The notes under the pieces were generated by a model. The model did no database searches. It saw nothing but the letters and a program-made list of their open reading frames with translations, and had not been told where the DNA came from. DNA of 64,000 nucleotides from contig NOKP01000016.1 of assembly GCA_002682825.1 (NCBI GenBank), forward strand, positions 1,012,526 to 1,076,525, read 5' to 3'. Shown piece after piece: positions 38,901 to 55,083 of the stretch. A program made the translations under genes and the position numbers. Each line of letters opens with the position of its first letter. Within the stretch, counting starts at the first letter, position 1. This DNA comes from Neonectria sp. B-13 (taxonomy: Eukaryota; Ascomycota; Sordariomycetes; Hypocreales; Nectriaceae).

Positions 38901-41900
38901 CATCTCCATGGCTCCCGATCTAAATCTTGAGCTGTCGTGGTAGCTGTTAAGCTCACTCCCTCCCTAACGGATGAATGCTGGCGGGAGACCAGGATAGGTG
39001 TGAACCCCGGGAAAAAAATCTTCATCCATCAAAGCTTAGAGAAGATGGCTGCTGACCGACTTTCGCGCTTGAAGATGTCCTCCGTCGCCGGTCCGCCGCA
39101 TGCCCCGCGAGTCCTTCGCTGGGCTTTAGGTGGTGACTGCACTGTTGTACGAAGTACGAGTGTTTACTAAAATCCCAACCCTTGAAGGCCGGAGCCGGAA
39201 CGGGCCCGGCTCAGCTGGACGGCATTTAGAAATGGTCACCTAGTCTGGGATCTAACGTAGACAACAAGGAAACCCGTGATAGGGCATCTGAGTTTGGTAG
39301 CCATAGCTGGATCCATCATGAATCTTGATGCAGATTTTTTTTGCTGCATGATGCGAGGGTCCCTTGCGGATGGATGGACTTAAAGTAGGTTGGAGAAAGG
39401 AGATGTCGGGAGTAGGAAATACCAGTCAGTAGGGAATAACGCAGCACCATACGACAAGTATATAGGACTTCGGACACACCCTTGGTCAGCGCGGGCGAGT
39501 ATAACAAAAGCATCAAGTGCTGGCATCCTAGCACCCTGGCATGCGTACAGGCCACGGACAGGCTATCGACAGGCTACGTGCTCGCATAGGGGGCTCATGG
39601 TCGTAAAAGGTTGAGTCGGGTTCCTGCAATGGGCCGGGCTCCAGGGGGGTAGGGTAACGAGATCGATCTGCAGGCCGGCTGCAAGCACGTATGCACACGC
39701 ACGGCTTGGGCGGGCTGGGCGGGTTTGGGTCGTGGCCTGGACCCTGAAGTCCCTGTTTTGCACCTTGGCACCGCCTGGTTTCTTGGCTTTCTTGGTGGGC
39801 AGTATTCGTCCTACGGCACAGTACGGAGGAGATGTCGATTGGAGAATGGGATGCCCGTTTGCGCCTCAGGCTGGTGGCTGAGCAGAGACCAGCCACACCT
39901 GTCATTGGCTGGATTCGTCGGAGCCGGTCGGCCAGGCCGAAGAATCGCTGTCACGCACCTCCCTCTTTGTTTCGCACCCACTCTCTGTACGTGGTACTCC
40001 GTGCGTGGTGCTCCGTGCGAGGGTGCTCCGTGCTTCAGAGCGGATACGTACCTCCACGCATGTGTCCAGGTCGCTTCGTCCAAGCGCTCGCTGGCCTTTG
40101 ACGGGAAACCTTCCTCCCTGAGGGAGGGTTGGCTGGCTGGATGGTTGGAGGGTGGAAGGGCGACCGGTTCGGTTTCTGCGCGCGTGGTCTGTCACTTTGT
40201 CCCCGGGAACAAGTGAAAATTTTTCGTGCCATTCCGCTCTCCCCCTTCTCTTTTCACTCAACCGATTTATGTTTTCCCGGCGGAACGTATCGTTGGGGGA
40301 GGGATTGAAGTTGGCTAGTAGTCACACCATCCCGTGTCATGCGATTGAGACGGGCCTTTGCGATTGACTCACTCACTAAAGACGAGGTAGTAAAAGCCAT
40401 AGATGGGTGCTACTATCAGTCGATGGATGGCCCTACTCGGTAGCCAGTGAGGGAACCCAAGCTTACCTAACGCGGCTTGGTAGGCAGGTTACCTCTGCAG
40501 ACAGCGACCCAGAGACCATACGATCAAAGGCTCATGTGACAACTTCATCCAGCGACCCGTGACTTCAGAACCAGTCCAACCCAGCACGGCACAACAACTG
40601 GCAATATCGTCATGTGACCAATATAGGTGGGACGCAAGGAAGTGTGGCGGAAGTGCGGCGCGGACACGCTGGGCAGGGAGGAGATGACAAAGAAACAAGG
40701 GAGGGCGGAGGGCCATCGACGCCGGAGAAGCCAGGAAATCCAGAGGACGGAGTTACGGAGCAAGCGTAGAGACATGCATTACTAACGATGTGTGGCTGTG
40801 CTTTGTGAAGTGGGAGTTCCGCGCTGGACAGGGATCAAGAAGATCGACGGGCCGAGATACGTCAGTGGTGGGCGAATAGTGGTCAGTGGTGTCGGCAAAA
40901 ACCAAGTCCTCAAGCTGTGCCAGTCCACCAAGCCCAGCCAGTGACGCAGGGCATTGACTACCAGGCCCCCGATTGGCGGCTGGCTGGTGTAGGCATTGCC
41001 CAACGAGGGTTTGTAGGTCCCTACTTTGGGCCCTACTCTGGAGGGAGAGCCCTGCAAGCTCGTCTGCCGTACGAGAGCGCTGCGCGTACCGCAAGCCCGG
41101 GGCGGGAGGACTCCGGGCTGGGATTGTTAGGGCAGTTTTGGGCAGAGCCATCATCGATGATGGTGGATGGAGGGGCCTCGTACTTCGTACACTCCGGAGG
41201 TACATGCCCTGCCCTACAGGCTAGTGCGTCTGCTCTATTCGTACCTACTGCACAGGGCGGCCCTGCGCCGTGCTGCGCTGCACACCACCCACCCTTGGAA
41301 GGTCGGGGCCTGCTGCTTGTTTCCCAGGCTCGCAATCGCTCGCGCGCTCCCTCCTCGTTGCTTCGGACCTCGCCCGCCGTTCGGGCTCGCGCAAAAGCAG
41401 GCCCGGATATATCTGGCACGGGGCTTCCTTCCCTCAGTCCCTCTGAACAACTATTTCAAATCATCACCTCAGCCAACAGACGACAGACAATCCAAGAAAG
41501 CAACGCAAGCACGGGACACCAGCACCGAACCATCCAGGACCATTGCCAAGTCAATCAGTCATCGCCGACCATCGCACTCCATCGCGGTCCACCATCATCC
41601 ATCATCCATCATCGTCATCCATCATCATTACTCATTAATTAATTCCATTCCACCCATCACCCACCACCCCGCACCCACCGATTCAGCTACTAGGGTACGA
41701 ATACTCTACCTGACCCGGCAGAGAAAGAATAAACATCCTTTTTCCGCTCTGTCCATCACATCACATCAATCGGCCATCGAGCATCGAGCATCGAGCATCA
41801 GCCATCGCAACACCCACCCACACACACTCACACACAACACCACCTGCAAACTACACTACCTACCTACCTTCAGCCGGTACTGTGCTATTCGTACAGACCA

Positions 41901-42215
41901 CTGCCCACTCACACCACCACATCCATCTGCCTACCACACCTCCCGGACTCGGGTTCTTGTCTGTGCATCATTAAGTGGGCCGAATTTTCTTGGGGTCTCG
42001 GCTGTGGGGACACTTCCATCGCTACATCGACGCCAGTCCACTCCACTCACACTCTTTTCTGGAGAGAGCCGTAGAACCCTGGAGATTCGAGACATACTTG
42101 ACAAAGTCCTGACAGACCGGTTCAACCGGGCCAGCTTATAAAGGCCAGCCATCCCGTCTTTTGCCACTTCGTCTCCAACCTTAAACCACCCTTCTCCATC
42201 CTTCCCTCGAACATC
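35907..42215. other. Six-kilobase gene-poor region and long leader of the Rpn4-like gene
   Basis: No open frame here has a recognisable domain. The largest (41167-42141, plus, 324 codons) is low-complexity and overlaps another (40917-41642) in a different frame. Simple repeats include CCAA units (37243-37262), an ACATCCACC tract (38335-38385), TACTCCGT/GCTCCGTGC repeats (39988-40035), and CATCCATCAT and CATCGAGCAT arrays (41590-41640, 41775-41805). The last kilobase is very C/T-rich, like a long 5' leader. A functional RNA or an unannotated short gene cannot be excluded. Confidence 0.4.
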
Positions 42216-44102
42216 ATGATATCTTTGCCCCAGCAACATCACCAGCAACACCAACATCAACATCAACAACAACATCAACTTCCTCTCCAGCAATACTCGT
42301 ACCCGCCTGCCTACAGCTCCGACTATCCTCACGCCTACTCATCTGCTCCCATTGACTTCGGCCGTTCAAGCATCGACGACGATCTCACCATCTTCGACCA
42401 GGACCACCAACTCCCCGCCGAACTCATGCAGTCCGAGAACTGGGGAGCCCTCGCCCACCAGATTCCCAGGGCTCGGTTTCCCCATCAGCGCGAATCCTCT
42501 TTGTCTTCTTTGGACTCTTCCGCTGCCCCCAATTCTCCCTTCACCCACAACACCTCCAACCCTCAGATCGCCATTACCAACCCCGCCCACGACGGCCTGT
42601 CGGACCACAACTCTGCTTCCAACCAAGGCTCCTACTACCTCGCAAAGTCGGCAGGTCCATACTCGGGATACCAGAACTGCGGTGGCCTGGAGCATGTGAT
42701 GCCCGAGATGGCCTATCCCATCACCATTTCTGGACCCGGTGGCAAGCCGCGGTTAGACAGAGGCTTCATCCCCGCCCCCGACTTTACCACTGGCTCTACG
42801 CGATCACATCCTGCCTCGGTGGCGAGTTCCATCGCAGGTGACTCACCTGCCACCCCGACAGTTGGTGAATCTGACATCTCAGAGAGGCGACGGAAAGGTA
42901 GGACCTCCGTTCCTTCCGGTAGCGCCAGCGGTCACTCACAATTTCTTTCTCCAGGCTTCGCCAACGTTCCAAAACTCGACCGGACGATGACGGACGTTTA
43001 CAGCGACGAGCTTTACAGCCCCAATTTCGCCATAACTTCGACGCCGCCCTCTCAAACCCAGATGGCTGTTTCTCCGAGCAACGATCTGTTCAGCCAGCGT
43101 ATCAACGCCGCCAATAGTCAGCACCTCAGTGCTGCACACTCGCCAGCCTCGACCACTTCTCGGGGTCGATCTCCATTCTGCGCGGGTTCTCCCCTCGCCC
43201 CCTCTCCCAGTCACGACTTTGGAACAGGCTCAAACATGCCCTTCAACACTGCCCAGCGGGTGCGAGAGCAGAACCAGGCGCAGCAAGAGGCGCAACTCCT
43301 TCATCAGCAGATGACTCAAAGAGCCGAACCAGAGACTCCCAAGACCATCTCACCTAAGGATGCTATTCTTGAATTCAACGAGCCTGATGGAGACTCGAAC
43401 TTCCCGCTCTTCCCTCAAGATCCGACTGCCTTCGAGATGGATCACTTTTCTAAGGTTATCGCATCACAAGCGTCACACGATATGGGCCACGATGGTAACA
43501 ACAGCCAATTCAACTACCTTCACTCGCAATTGCCAAGCGGACTCCCGGTACCCCAACAATATCCCTTCGTCGCGCATACCCGAGCTGCTCACGACACTCC
43601 TCCGCGATTGAGTTCCGCGGGGTCGAGCTCTACGGTGTCGAGAACCAACACCCCTGCCCACCTCGGGAGACCCAATGGAACGGCGGCTGATGGAGGAACC
43701 TATACATGCACGTATCACGGTTGCACCCTACGATTTGAGTCCCCCGCACTTCTTCAAAAACACAAGCGCGAGGGTCATCGTCAAACGCAAACCCTGGGCG
43801 TTCCCCGACCGCGCGACATGGTTGGTATGACGTCGACCTTGCTTAACAGCCAAGCTGGCCCTCACCGATGTGATCGGGTCAATCCGAGCACCGGCAAGCC
43901 GTGCAGCACGATTTTCTCACGGCCATATGATTTGACGAGGCACGAGGATACAATCCACAATGCCCGTAAGCAGAAGGTTCGTTGCAATCTCTGCACCGAA
44001 GAAAAGACGTTTAGCCGTGCGGATGCTTTGACGAGGCATTACCGGGTGTGCCATCCCGACGTGGAGCTTCCGGGAAAGCACCGCAGGCGTGGAGGGGCCT
44101 GA
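42216..44102 (+). CDS. C2H2 zinc-finger regulator with Rpn4-like fingers
   Basis: Probable nuclear transcription factor of 628 aa, modelled as one exon from ATG 42216 to TGA 44100-44102. It starts with a glutamine/histidine tract (about residues 5-30) and a long Ser/Pro-rich region with SPA/TP motifs. It ends with fingers from about residue 497: CTYHGCTLRFESPALLQKHK, then CDRVNPSTGKPCSTIFSRPY-DLTRHEDTIH, then CNLCTEEKTFSRADALTRHY. The atypical first half of finger 2 and the SRPYDLTRHEDTIHNARKQK stretch resemble yeast Rpn4, the proteasome-gene activator. Orthology is not established from sequence alone. An intron-like segment at 42898-42954 (57 nt, GTAGGA...TTTCTTTCTCCAG) is a multiple of three without stops; removing it would delete 19 aa. 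The start is supported by the absence of an upstream in-frame ATG in the C/T-rich leader. Confidence 0.75.
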   Translation: MISLPQQHHQQHQHQHQQQHQLPLQQYSYPPAYSSDYPHAYSSAPIDFGRSSIDDDLTIFDQDHQLPAELMQSENWGALAHQIPRARFPHQRESSLSSLDSSAAPNSPFTHNTSNPQIAITNPAHDGLSDHNSASNQGSYYLAKSAGPYSGYQNCGGLEHVMPEMAYPITISGPGGKPRLDRGFIPAPDFTTGSTRSHPASVASSIAGDSPATPTVGESDISERRRKGRTSVPSGSASGHSQFLSPGFANVPKLDRTMTDVYSDELYSPNFAITSTPPSQTQMAVSPSNDLFSQRINAANSQHLSAAHSPASTTSRGRSPFCAGSPLAPSPSHDFGTGSNMPFNTAQRVREQNQAQQEAQLLHQQMTQRAEPETPKTISPKDAILEFNEPDGDSNFPLFPQDPTAFEMDHFSKVIASQASHDMGHDGNNSQFNYLHSQLPSGLPVPQQYPFVAHTRAAHDTPPRLSSAGSSSTVSRTNTPAHLGRPNGTAADGGTYTCTYHGCTLRFESPALLQKHKREGHRQTQTLGVPRPRDMVGMTSTLLNSQAGPHRCDRVNPSTGKPCSTIFSRPYDLTRHEDTIHNARKQKVRCNLCTEEKTFSRADALTRHYRVCHPDVELPGKHRRRGGA

Positions 44103-45174
44103 ATCCCCTGAAGCCTCCCAGCGGCCGGCTATCGTCCGATGGCCTCACACAATGGAACGGATGATGCTGCATGACGTGGACCATCCGTGGAGTGATGCTT
44201 GGCATTGGGCCGCCTTACTCAAGGCTTAAACAAGCGCAAGGGCTGAAAGCGGGTGGTGGGTCAAAGGGTCCTGCAGGGTCCAATGTGACGTCATGGCGTC
44301 ACCTCCACTGACATCACCGCCCCNCCCCCCCCCCCCACCACAACCGCCGCTCCTGGCGATGATGACATGGTGTCGGCAATGGATGACGGTATGCTTGCTG
44401 TCTTGCCTCGATTCAGGTTATTTCTGGGATTTTGCACCTAATCAAAGGGGGTGGAATTGACACCGGATGTCACTTCCGCCGCCCCAATGTAACTCTACAT
44501 TTTACACACACACAACACGACGCTGCCAACAGCTCAGGTCGATTATAATTTGGCCGGCCGACAGCGCCTGGGCTCGGAAAGACGTCACACTGGGGACTGG
44601 TCTAGACAAAAAGAAAAGGACTTTTCACGTTTGTTCGCATGTATGTCTATTTCTATGCATTGGTTTTGGGCAGTGGATTTTTACCTCGTCGGGTGGATGA
44701 ATTACTCTATTCGCATGGTTCACGCAGCGCTGGAATGGATTTTTAACAACGGAGTTATACGATGTCATGAACGAGACGGGAAGATGATAGCTGGGCGATG
44801 ATGAATTTTGGGTTTATTTTGGGTACTTGTCCCCTACCCAGCGGGGCTTAAATGCGGAATAAGATAGATCATGTATGATATATAATCACCAAAAACGATT
44901 AATGACTTGACCCCGTGGACATTTCCCATCGCCTCTGACTTTGTTTAAGCCCCGTGTAGACTTTATTGAACAATCACAGCGGATAACCATATAATTGGAC
45001 ATTCGACTTTTGTGTCTGATATAAACACACTTTTTTAACGTCTTTAAACCCACAGCCGTCTAATTTTCTTGCAACCTCAAGGTGTACGGTCGATGATGTA
45101 GGCGCACGGGCTGAGTACTGCATCGACGACCGTTGCAGTCGCTTGCAGATCTCCACACTGCAGCCATTGACAAA
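44103..45174. other. Convergent intergenic region with homopolymer and an ambiguous base
   Basis: Separates the Rpn4-like gene (plus) from aro1 (minus). A poly-C tract with one undetermined base (N) lies at about 44320-44337, likely an assembly-difficult site. Several small open frames have no support. No gene seen. Confidence 0.45.
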
Positions 45175-50334
<5,160 letters not shown>

Positions 50335-50489
50335 TAAGTATATAAAAGTAGTTAAATAACTAATAGTATAATATTATTATCTTACTTTCTATATAGGAGA
50401 ATTATAAAGAGTATACTTATAAGCTTATATTTTCATTATAAAGATAGTCTTAAAAAATAAATATTAATAAAAGTAATTAAATTAATAAG

Positions 50490-51035
50490 TTAATTATAAT
50501 AATAGTAAGTTTAATAATTAAGATTACTAGAAAAGTTAAATAGAGAAAACATAGATTCTAATTAATAATAAAACTAAAGCTTATTCTTCTTTATAATAAG
50601 AAGAATTATATTGATTTATTTCTAAGGTTTTAATTAATCTTTATGTTACGATGCCAGCCTTTAGTACTTCGGTCACGTGGCCCGCGCATCGCGGCCACGT
50701 CTCCTTACCCAAACGCCTGCCTCTCTTTAGAATTGAGGGGTAAGCTTCAGCTTACGTATCAATGAGAATACCAACTTTGCTTCCAATCCATCTACCTTAC
50801 CTGACTACGTATCCTAGAGGTACTCCTATTACACTTTAATTAACTAAAAGATTTAAAGTTTAATATAAATACTAATTTATAATAGTAGTAGATCTAATAA
50901 CTAAGATTACTAGGAAAGCTAGGCAGAGAAAAGGTAGGTTCCAATTGATAATAAGACTAAAGCTTACCTCTTCTTATAATCAGAAGGGTTATACTAATTT
51001 ATCTCTAAGGTTTTAGCTAACCTTTAGCTTACTAA
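50490..51035. repeat. Direct-repeat pair, LTR-like, around a GC-normal spacer
   Basis: A roughly 150-bp segment at about 50490-50642 recurs at about 50870-51022, with many C:G to T:A differences; the second copy is less mutated. Both share blocks such as AAGATTACTAGRAAAG and ATTTCTAAGGTTTTA. Just beyond the second copy, CCCCCCCTTA (51098-51107) reads on minus as a purine tract followed by TATTATAATAGG, as a polypurine tract and LTR start would. The spacer 50645-50820 is unmutated, so it is likely unique DNA or a recent arrival. An LTR identity is only suggested. Confidence 0.4.
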
Positions 51036-51717
51036 GGGATCTAAAGTCTAATATAAATACTAATTAGTATTCTCTCTCTTAATACCTATTATAATATCCC
51101 CCCCTTAAGGGCTATATTCTTATAGTCCTAAAGGATTATTTTAGATATACTTAGTATTAATAATTATTTATTTTAGTCTTATCCTAGATTATCTCTATAA
51201 ATATCTATTTTAGATTTAAAATAAAAGACTTTATTAAGTTAATTCTATAAGGAAATCCTTTAAATATTCTTTTAATTATAAATTAAAGTTTAATCTATTT
51301 ATAAGAACTTAATAAACATTCTATAATTACTATAGAACTAAATTATAAAATATTAAATTTCTATTAGTTTAAAAATATACTTATTTAAATATAATAGTCC
51401 TTAGTAGTATATACTTAGAGAAAGAATTAAAGATTAAATAGTATAAAAGAAAATAGAAAGAATAATAGTATAATAAGCTTAATACTTAAGCTTAAGGTAA
51501 TAATAAATTAAGAAGATAAAAGTTTTTACTATTTAGATATAATAGTCCTTAGTAGCATACACCTAGAGAAGAGGCTAAAGGTTAAATAGTATAAAAGAAA
51601 ACAGAAAAAACAATAGTATAATAGGCTTAATACCTAAGCCTAAGGCAATAATAACTCAAGGAGATAAAAGTTTCTGCTATAAAGTTAAAGTGTAAGTTTT
51701 ACTGCTCCAATCAGCTG

Positions 51718-51802
51718 GAAAAGCTAGATCTTAGAAAAGCTAGATCTTAGAAAAGCTAGATCTTGGAAAAGCTAGATCTTAGAAAAGCTAGACCTTAGAA
51801 AA
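51718..51802 (+). repeat. 16-bp tandem array inside the repeat family
   Basis: Five units of GAAAAGCTAGATCTTA with GACCTTA and TCTTGG variants. Equivalent arrays with 2-5 units occur in other copies (about 52681-52765, 53072-53150, 57541-57600, 60124-60200, 61156-61212) and in reverse at about 56095-56150 and 62695-62795. Copy number varies between family members. It is not a CRISPR: there are no spacers. Confidence 0.8.
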
Positions 51803-51916
51803 GGCTAAAACCCCTTGGGATAAAAGCCTAGCTAACCTCTATGCTTTCCAGGTTACCTCTTTGCATTCCATCCGACCTTCCACCCAATACAATGACTATA
51901 CAACCAATTATACACA

Positions 51917-52630
51917 ATGACTGCCTTCTGAATCGTGCTATAGCCCAGCGAGCCCTCGCCAAGCTATACCTATAGGCTCTTATATGACCTATATGGCCTA
52001 TTTTAAGCAGATCTAAGCTTTATTTCTAAGCTATAAATTATAGTTCAAAAGTCTAACCTATAAAATATAAAAGAGATCAAAACCGATCAATACCCTAAGG
52101 CTAAGGAATTGGTCCAGTTAGCAGTCTTTAGTTATTATATCCTACTGTAAGATAGAATCCAGCCTAATAGAGCAATAGCCTAGTAGATTACAATAGAATA
52201 GGTCTTTCTAGAGGGGCTAGCTTTAAAGCTAGAAAGGAACAGTAATACTACTAATGCAGAAAAGAGGTTTATTGATAGTCTAAAGCATAATGACTGTATC
52301 TTATAGGTCATACAGCTAATAAGCAATACTATACTAACCAACCTGCAACTGAAGGAGTAATGCATTAGAAAGCAAGAGAATCCTACTATGGTCATCTCTA
52401 ACATCGGCCACGAAGCTGCGTAGAGGGATTTGGCGGAGGGAGTTCTAGGAAGCCTGATGGTCGTTCCTAGCGTCAGCGGACTGACGATGGCTGTCATGGA
52501 GGGGGCAAAAGTCAATAATTAGGTTCAAAATCCAAAGATCTATCCCCCTATTAAGCTCAAGCAAAGGAAACATGTGATTCAGTGCAATTGTGGATAGGTA
52601 GAAACAGTAGTCCAAACAGTAGTTTCAACA
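51917..52630 (+). pseudogene. RIP-interrupted reading frame within repeat copy B
   Basis: One plus-strand frame from ATG 51917 runs about 240 codons to the end of the element. It is broken only by TAG, TAA and TGA codons, each of which could derive from CAG, CAA, CGA or TGG by C:G to T:A change. Between stops it reads like a protein, for example FLEGLALKLERNSNT, NAEKRFIDSLKHNDCI and IKLKQRKHVIQCNCG. I do not recognise the family. Antisense open frames over the same DNA (111 codons here, 89 codons at 57979-58248) are hydrophobic and are probably shadows of this frame. Whether the element truly coded for a protein is uncertain. Confidence 0.4.
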
Positions 52631-52879
52631 GTGAAAAGTTTTTACTATAAAGTTAAAATATAAGTTTTACTATTTTAATTAGCTAGAAAAGCTAGATCTT
52701 AGAAAAGCTAAATCTTAAAAAAGCTAAATCTTAGAAAGATTAAACCTTAAAAAGCTAAATCTTAGAAAAAAGTTAAAATCCCTTAAGATAAAAGTCTAAT
52801 CTATAAGACTTTATATTTTCTAGGCTTTTTATATTCTATTTAACCTTCTATATAATATAATAATTATATAACTAATTAT

Positions 52880-53964
52880 TTAAATATTTAAATATAATAG
52901 TCCTTAGTAGTATATACTTAGAAAAGAGGCTAAAGATTAAATAGTATAAAAGAAAATAGAAAAAACAATAGTATAATAGGCTTAATACCTAAGCCTAAAG
53001 TAATAATAACTTAAAAAGATAAAAGTTTCTATTATAAAGTTAAGATATAAGTTTTACTATCTTAATTAACTAGAAAAGCTAGATCTTAGAAAAGCTAGAT
53101 CTTAGAAAAGCTAGACCTTAGAAAAGCTAAATCTTAGAAAAGGCTAAAACCTCTTAGGATAAAAGCCTAACTTTTATACTTTCTAAATTACCTTTTTGCA
53201 TTCTATTTAACCTTCTATATAATATAAAGACTATATAATTAATTATATAAGATAACTACTTTCTAAATTATACTATAGCTTAGTAAGCTCTTACTAAACT
53301 ATACTTATAGGCTCTTATATAATCTATATAGCCTATTTTAAGTAAATTTAAGCCTTATTTCTAAGCTATAAATTATAGTTTAAAAGTCTAATCTATAAGA
53401 TATAAAAAAGATTAAAACTAATTAATACTCTAAGGCTAAGAAATTAGTCTAGTTAATAGTCTTTAATTATTATATTTTATTATAAGATAGAATCTAACCT
53501 AATAAAGTAATAGTCTAATAGATTATAATAGAATAGGTTTTTCTTAAAGAGCTAGTTTTAAAGCTAGAAAGGAATAGTAATACTATTAATATAAAGAAGA
53601 GGTTTATTAATAGTCTAAAGTATAATAACTATATCTTATAGGTTATATAGCTAATAAGTAATACTATAATAACTAACTTATAACTAAAGGAGTAATACAT
53701 TAGAAAGTAAAAGAATCTAATTATTTCTAATATTAACTATAAAGTATAGAGGGATTTAGTAAAGGGAGTTCTAGGAAGCTAGAGAGAGTAAAAGTTAATA
53801 ATTAGGTTTAAAATCCAAAGATCTATCCCTCTATTAAGCTTAAGTAAAGGAAATATATAATTTAGTATAATTATAGATAAGTAGAAATAGTAGTTTAAAT
53901 AGTAGTTTTAATAGTAAGTTCTTAGTAGTATATACTTAGAGAAAGAGCTAAAGATTAAATAGTA
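52880..53964 (+). mobile_element. Inserted copy C of the repeat family plus a truncated unit
   Basis: This 1085-bp insertion in copy A is bounded by 13-nt duplications TATAACTAATTAT at 52867-52879 and 53965-53977. Most of it is a full unit (52887-53916, TTTAAATATAATAG to TTTTAATAGTA). The last about 48 bp (53917-53964) repeat only the first part of the unit (CTTAGTAGTATATACTTAGA...AAATAGTA). The simplest reading is a short truncated copy that inserted first and was then hit by the full copy. The truncated copy keeps the left end, which bears on polarity. Confidence 0.65.
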
Positions 53965-54608
53965 TATAACTAATTATATATAATAACTATCTTTTAAATT
54001 ATATTATAGTTTAATAAGCTCTTATTAAGCTATACTTATAAGGTTTTATATAATCTATATAGTCTATTTTAAGTAGATTTAAATTTTATTTTTAAGCTAT
54101 AAATTATAGTTTAAAAGTTTAATCTATATAATATAAAAAAGATTAAAACTAATTAATACTTTAAGACTAAAGAATTAATTTAATTAATAATCTTTAATTA
54201 TTATATCTTATTATAAGATAGAATCTAGCCTAATAAAGTAATAATTTAATAGATTATAATAGAATAAATCTTTCTAAAAAAACTAACTTTAAAGCTAAAA
54301 AGAAATAGTAATACTATTAATATAGAGAAAAGATTTATTAATAATCTAAAGTATAATAATTATATTTTATAGATTATATAGCTAATAAGTAATATTATAC
54401 TAATTAATCTATAATTAAAAGAGTAATATATTAAAAAGTAAGAGAATCCTACTATAGTTATCTTTAATATTAGCTATAAAGTATAAAGAGATTTAGTAAA
54501 AAGAGTTCTAAGAAGTTAAAAAGAGTAAAAGTTAATAATTAGGTTTAAAATCTAAAGATCTATCCTTCTATTAAGCTTAAGTAAAAAAAGAAATATAACT
54601 ATTTAATA

Positions 54609-55083
54609 CTTTAAATAAGGTCAATTGCTAGATAATATATACTCCTAATACAAAAGGGTTCTAAACCACTACTAACTACTATCTAAAGGCCCTTTAAACC
54701 CAATCCTATCCCAATCTAACTTAGTTTGCCTCTCTAATATCTCCCAGAGGGTAATTAAACACTAAGAAAACCCCTTTTTTATAAGAAGAGAAAACTCTAT
54801 GCCCCTAATTAGTCCTATTGCTAAGCCTAGATAGGCAACTTAAACTCATTAGTGAATTAATAATAAGTAAATAACTCTAATATAATAGTATACTACTATT
54901 AGGCTAGTTGGTTTTTTATAGCTATATAATATAGTGTTATATAACTGCTTAGACTAATCCCTATTGACCTAAGGGGGGGGGTTCCTTTCTATTAGTAGGA
55001 AGGTTAATTCTAGCTAGGTTTAAATTAATAACCTCTTACTTATATAGGGGGATTCTAAGTGTATAACTACTATACTATAGAAC
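54609..55083 (-). mobile_element. SINE-like insertion with tRNA-type head
   Basis: 475 bp inserted in repeat copy A, flanked by identical 15-nt duplications TATAACTATTTAATA (54594-54608 and 55084-55098). Read on minus, it begins GTTCTATAGTATAGTAGTTA. This resembles an Asp-like tRNA 5' half with A-box-like AGTATAGTAGTTA. About 43 nt later comes AGGTTATTAATTTAAACCT, which fits a RIP-changed B box and T-stem. The body is non-coding, with a run of nine C (minus). Pol III-transcribed, tRNA-derived SINE is the best fit; the promoter boxes are degenerate. Confidence 0.6.

Larger units (their letters stand above)
51533..52633 (+). mobile_element. Least-mutated copy (B) of the 1-kb repeat family
   Basis: 1101 bp from TTAGATATAATAGTCC to TTTCAACAGTG. 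It is flanked by the identical 15-nt repeats AAAAGTTTTTACTAT at 51518-51532 and 52634-52648, and sits inside copy A. It contains a 16-nt tandem array (51718-51802) and a degenerate reading frame from ATG 51917 to the element end (see separate entry). It keeps CG and CA dinucleotides that other copies have lost, so it inserted later or escaped most RIP. No terminal inverted repeats. The long duplications without inverted ends point to a retroposon-like process rather than cut-and-paste; this is inference. Confidence 0.8.

Noticed and set aside
41167..42141. 324-codon open frame upstream of the Rpn4-like gene
   Set aside because: Microsatellite-like CATCCAT and CACAC repeats drive it. It overlaps another frame and looks like a 5' leader.
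51718..51802. CRISPR-like regular repeats
   Set aside because: The 16-nt units are contiguous with no spacers, vary in number between copies and lie in a eukaryotic repeat element.
52180..52515. 111-codon antisense open frame, with an 89-codon relative at 57979-58248
   Set aside because: It lies within the repeat family. Its hydrophobic Leu/Ser-rich sequence is what an antisense frame gives when C:G to T:A change destroys stops in one strand only. Similarity reflects shared repeat DNA.
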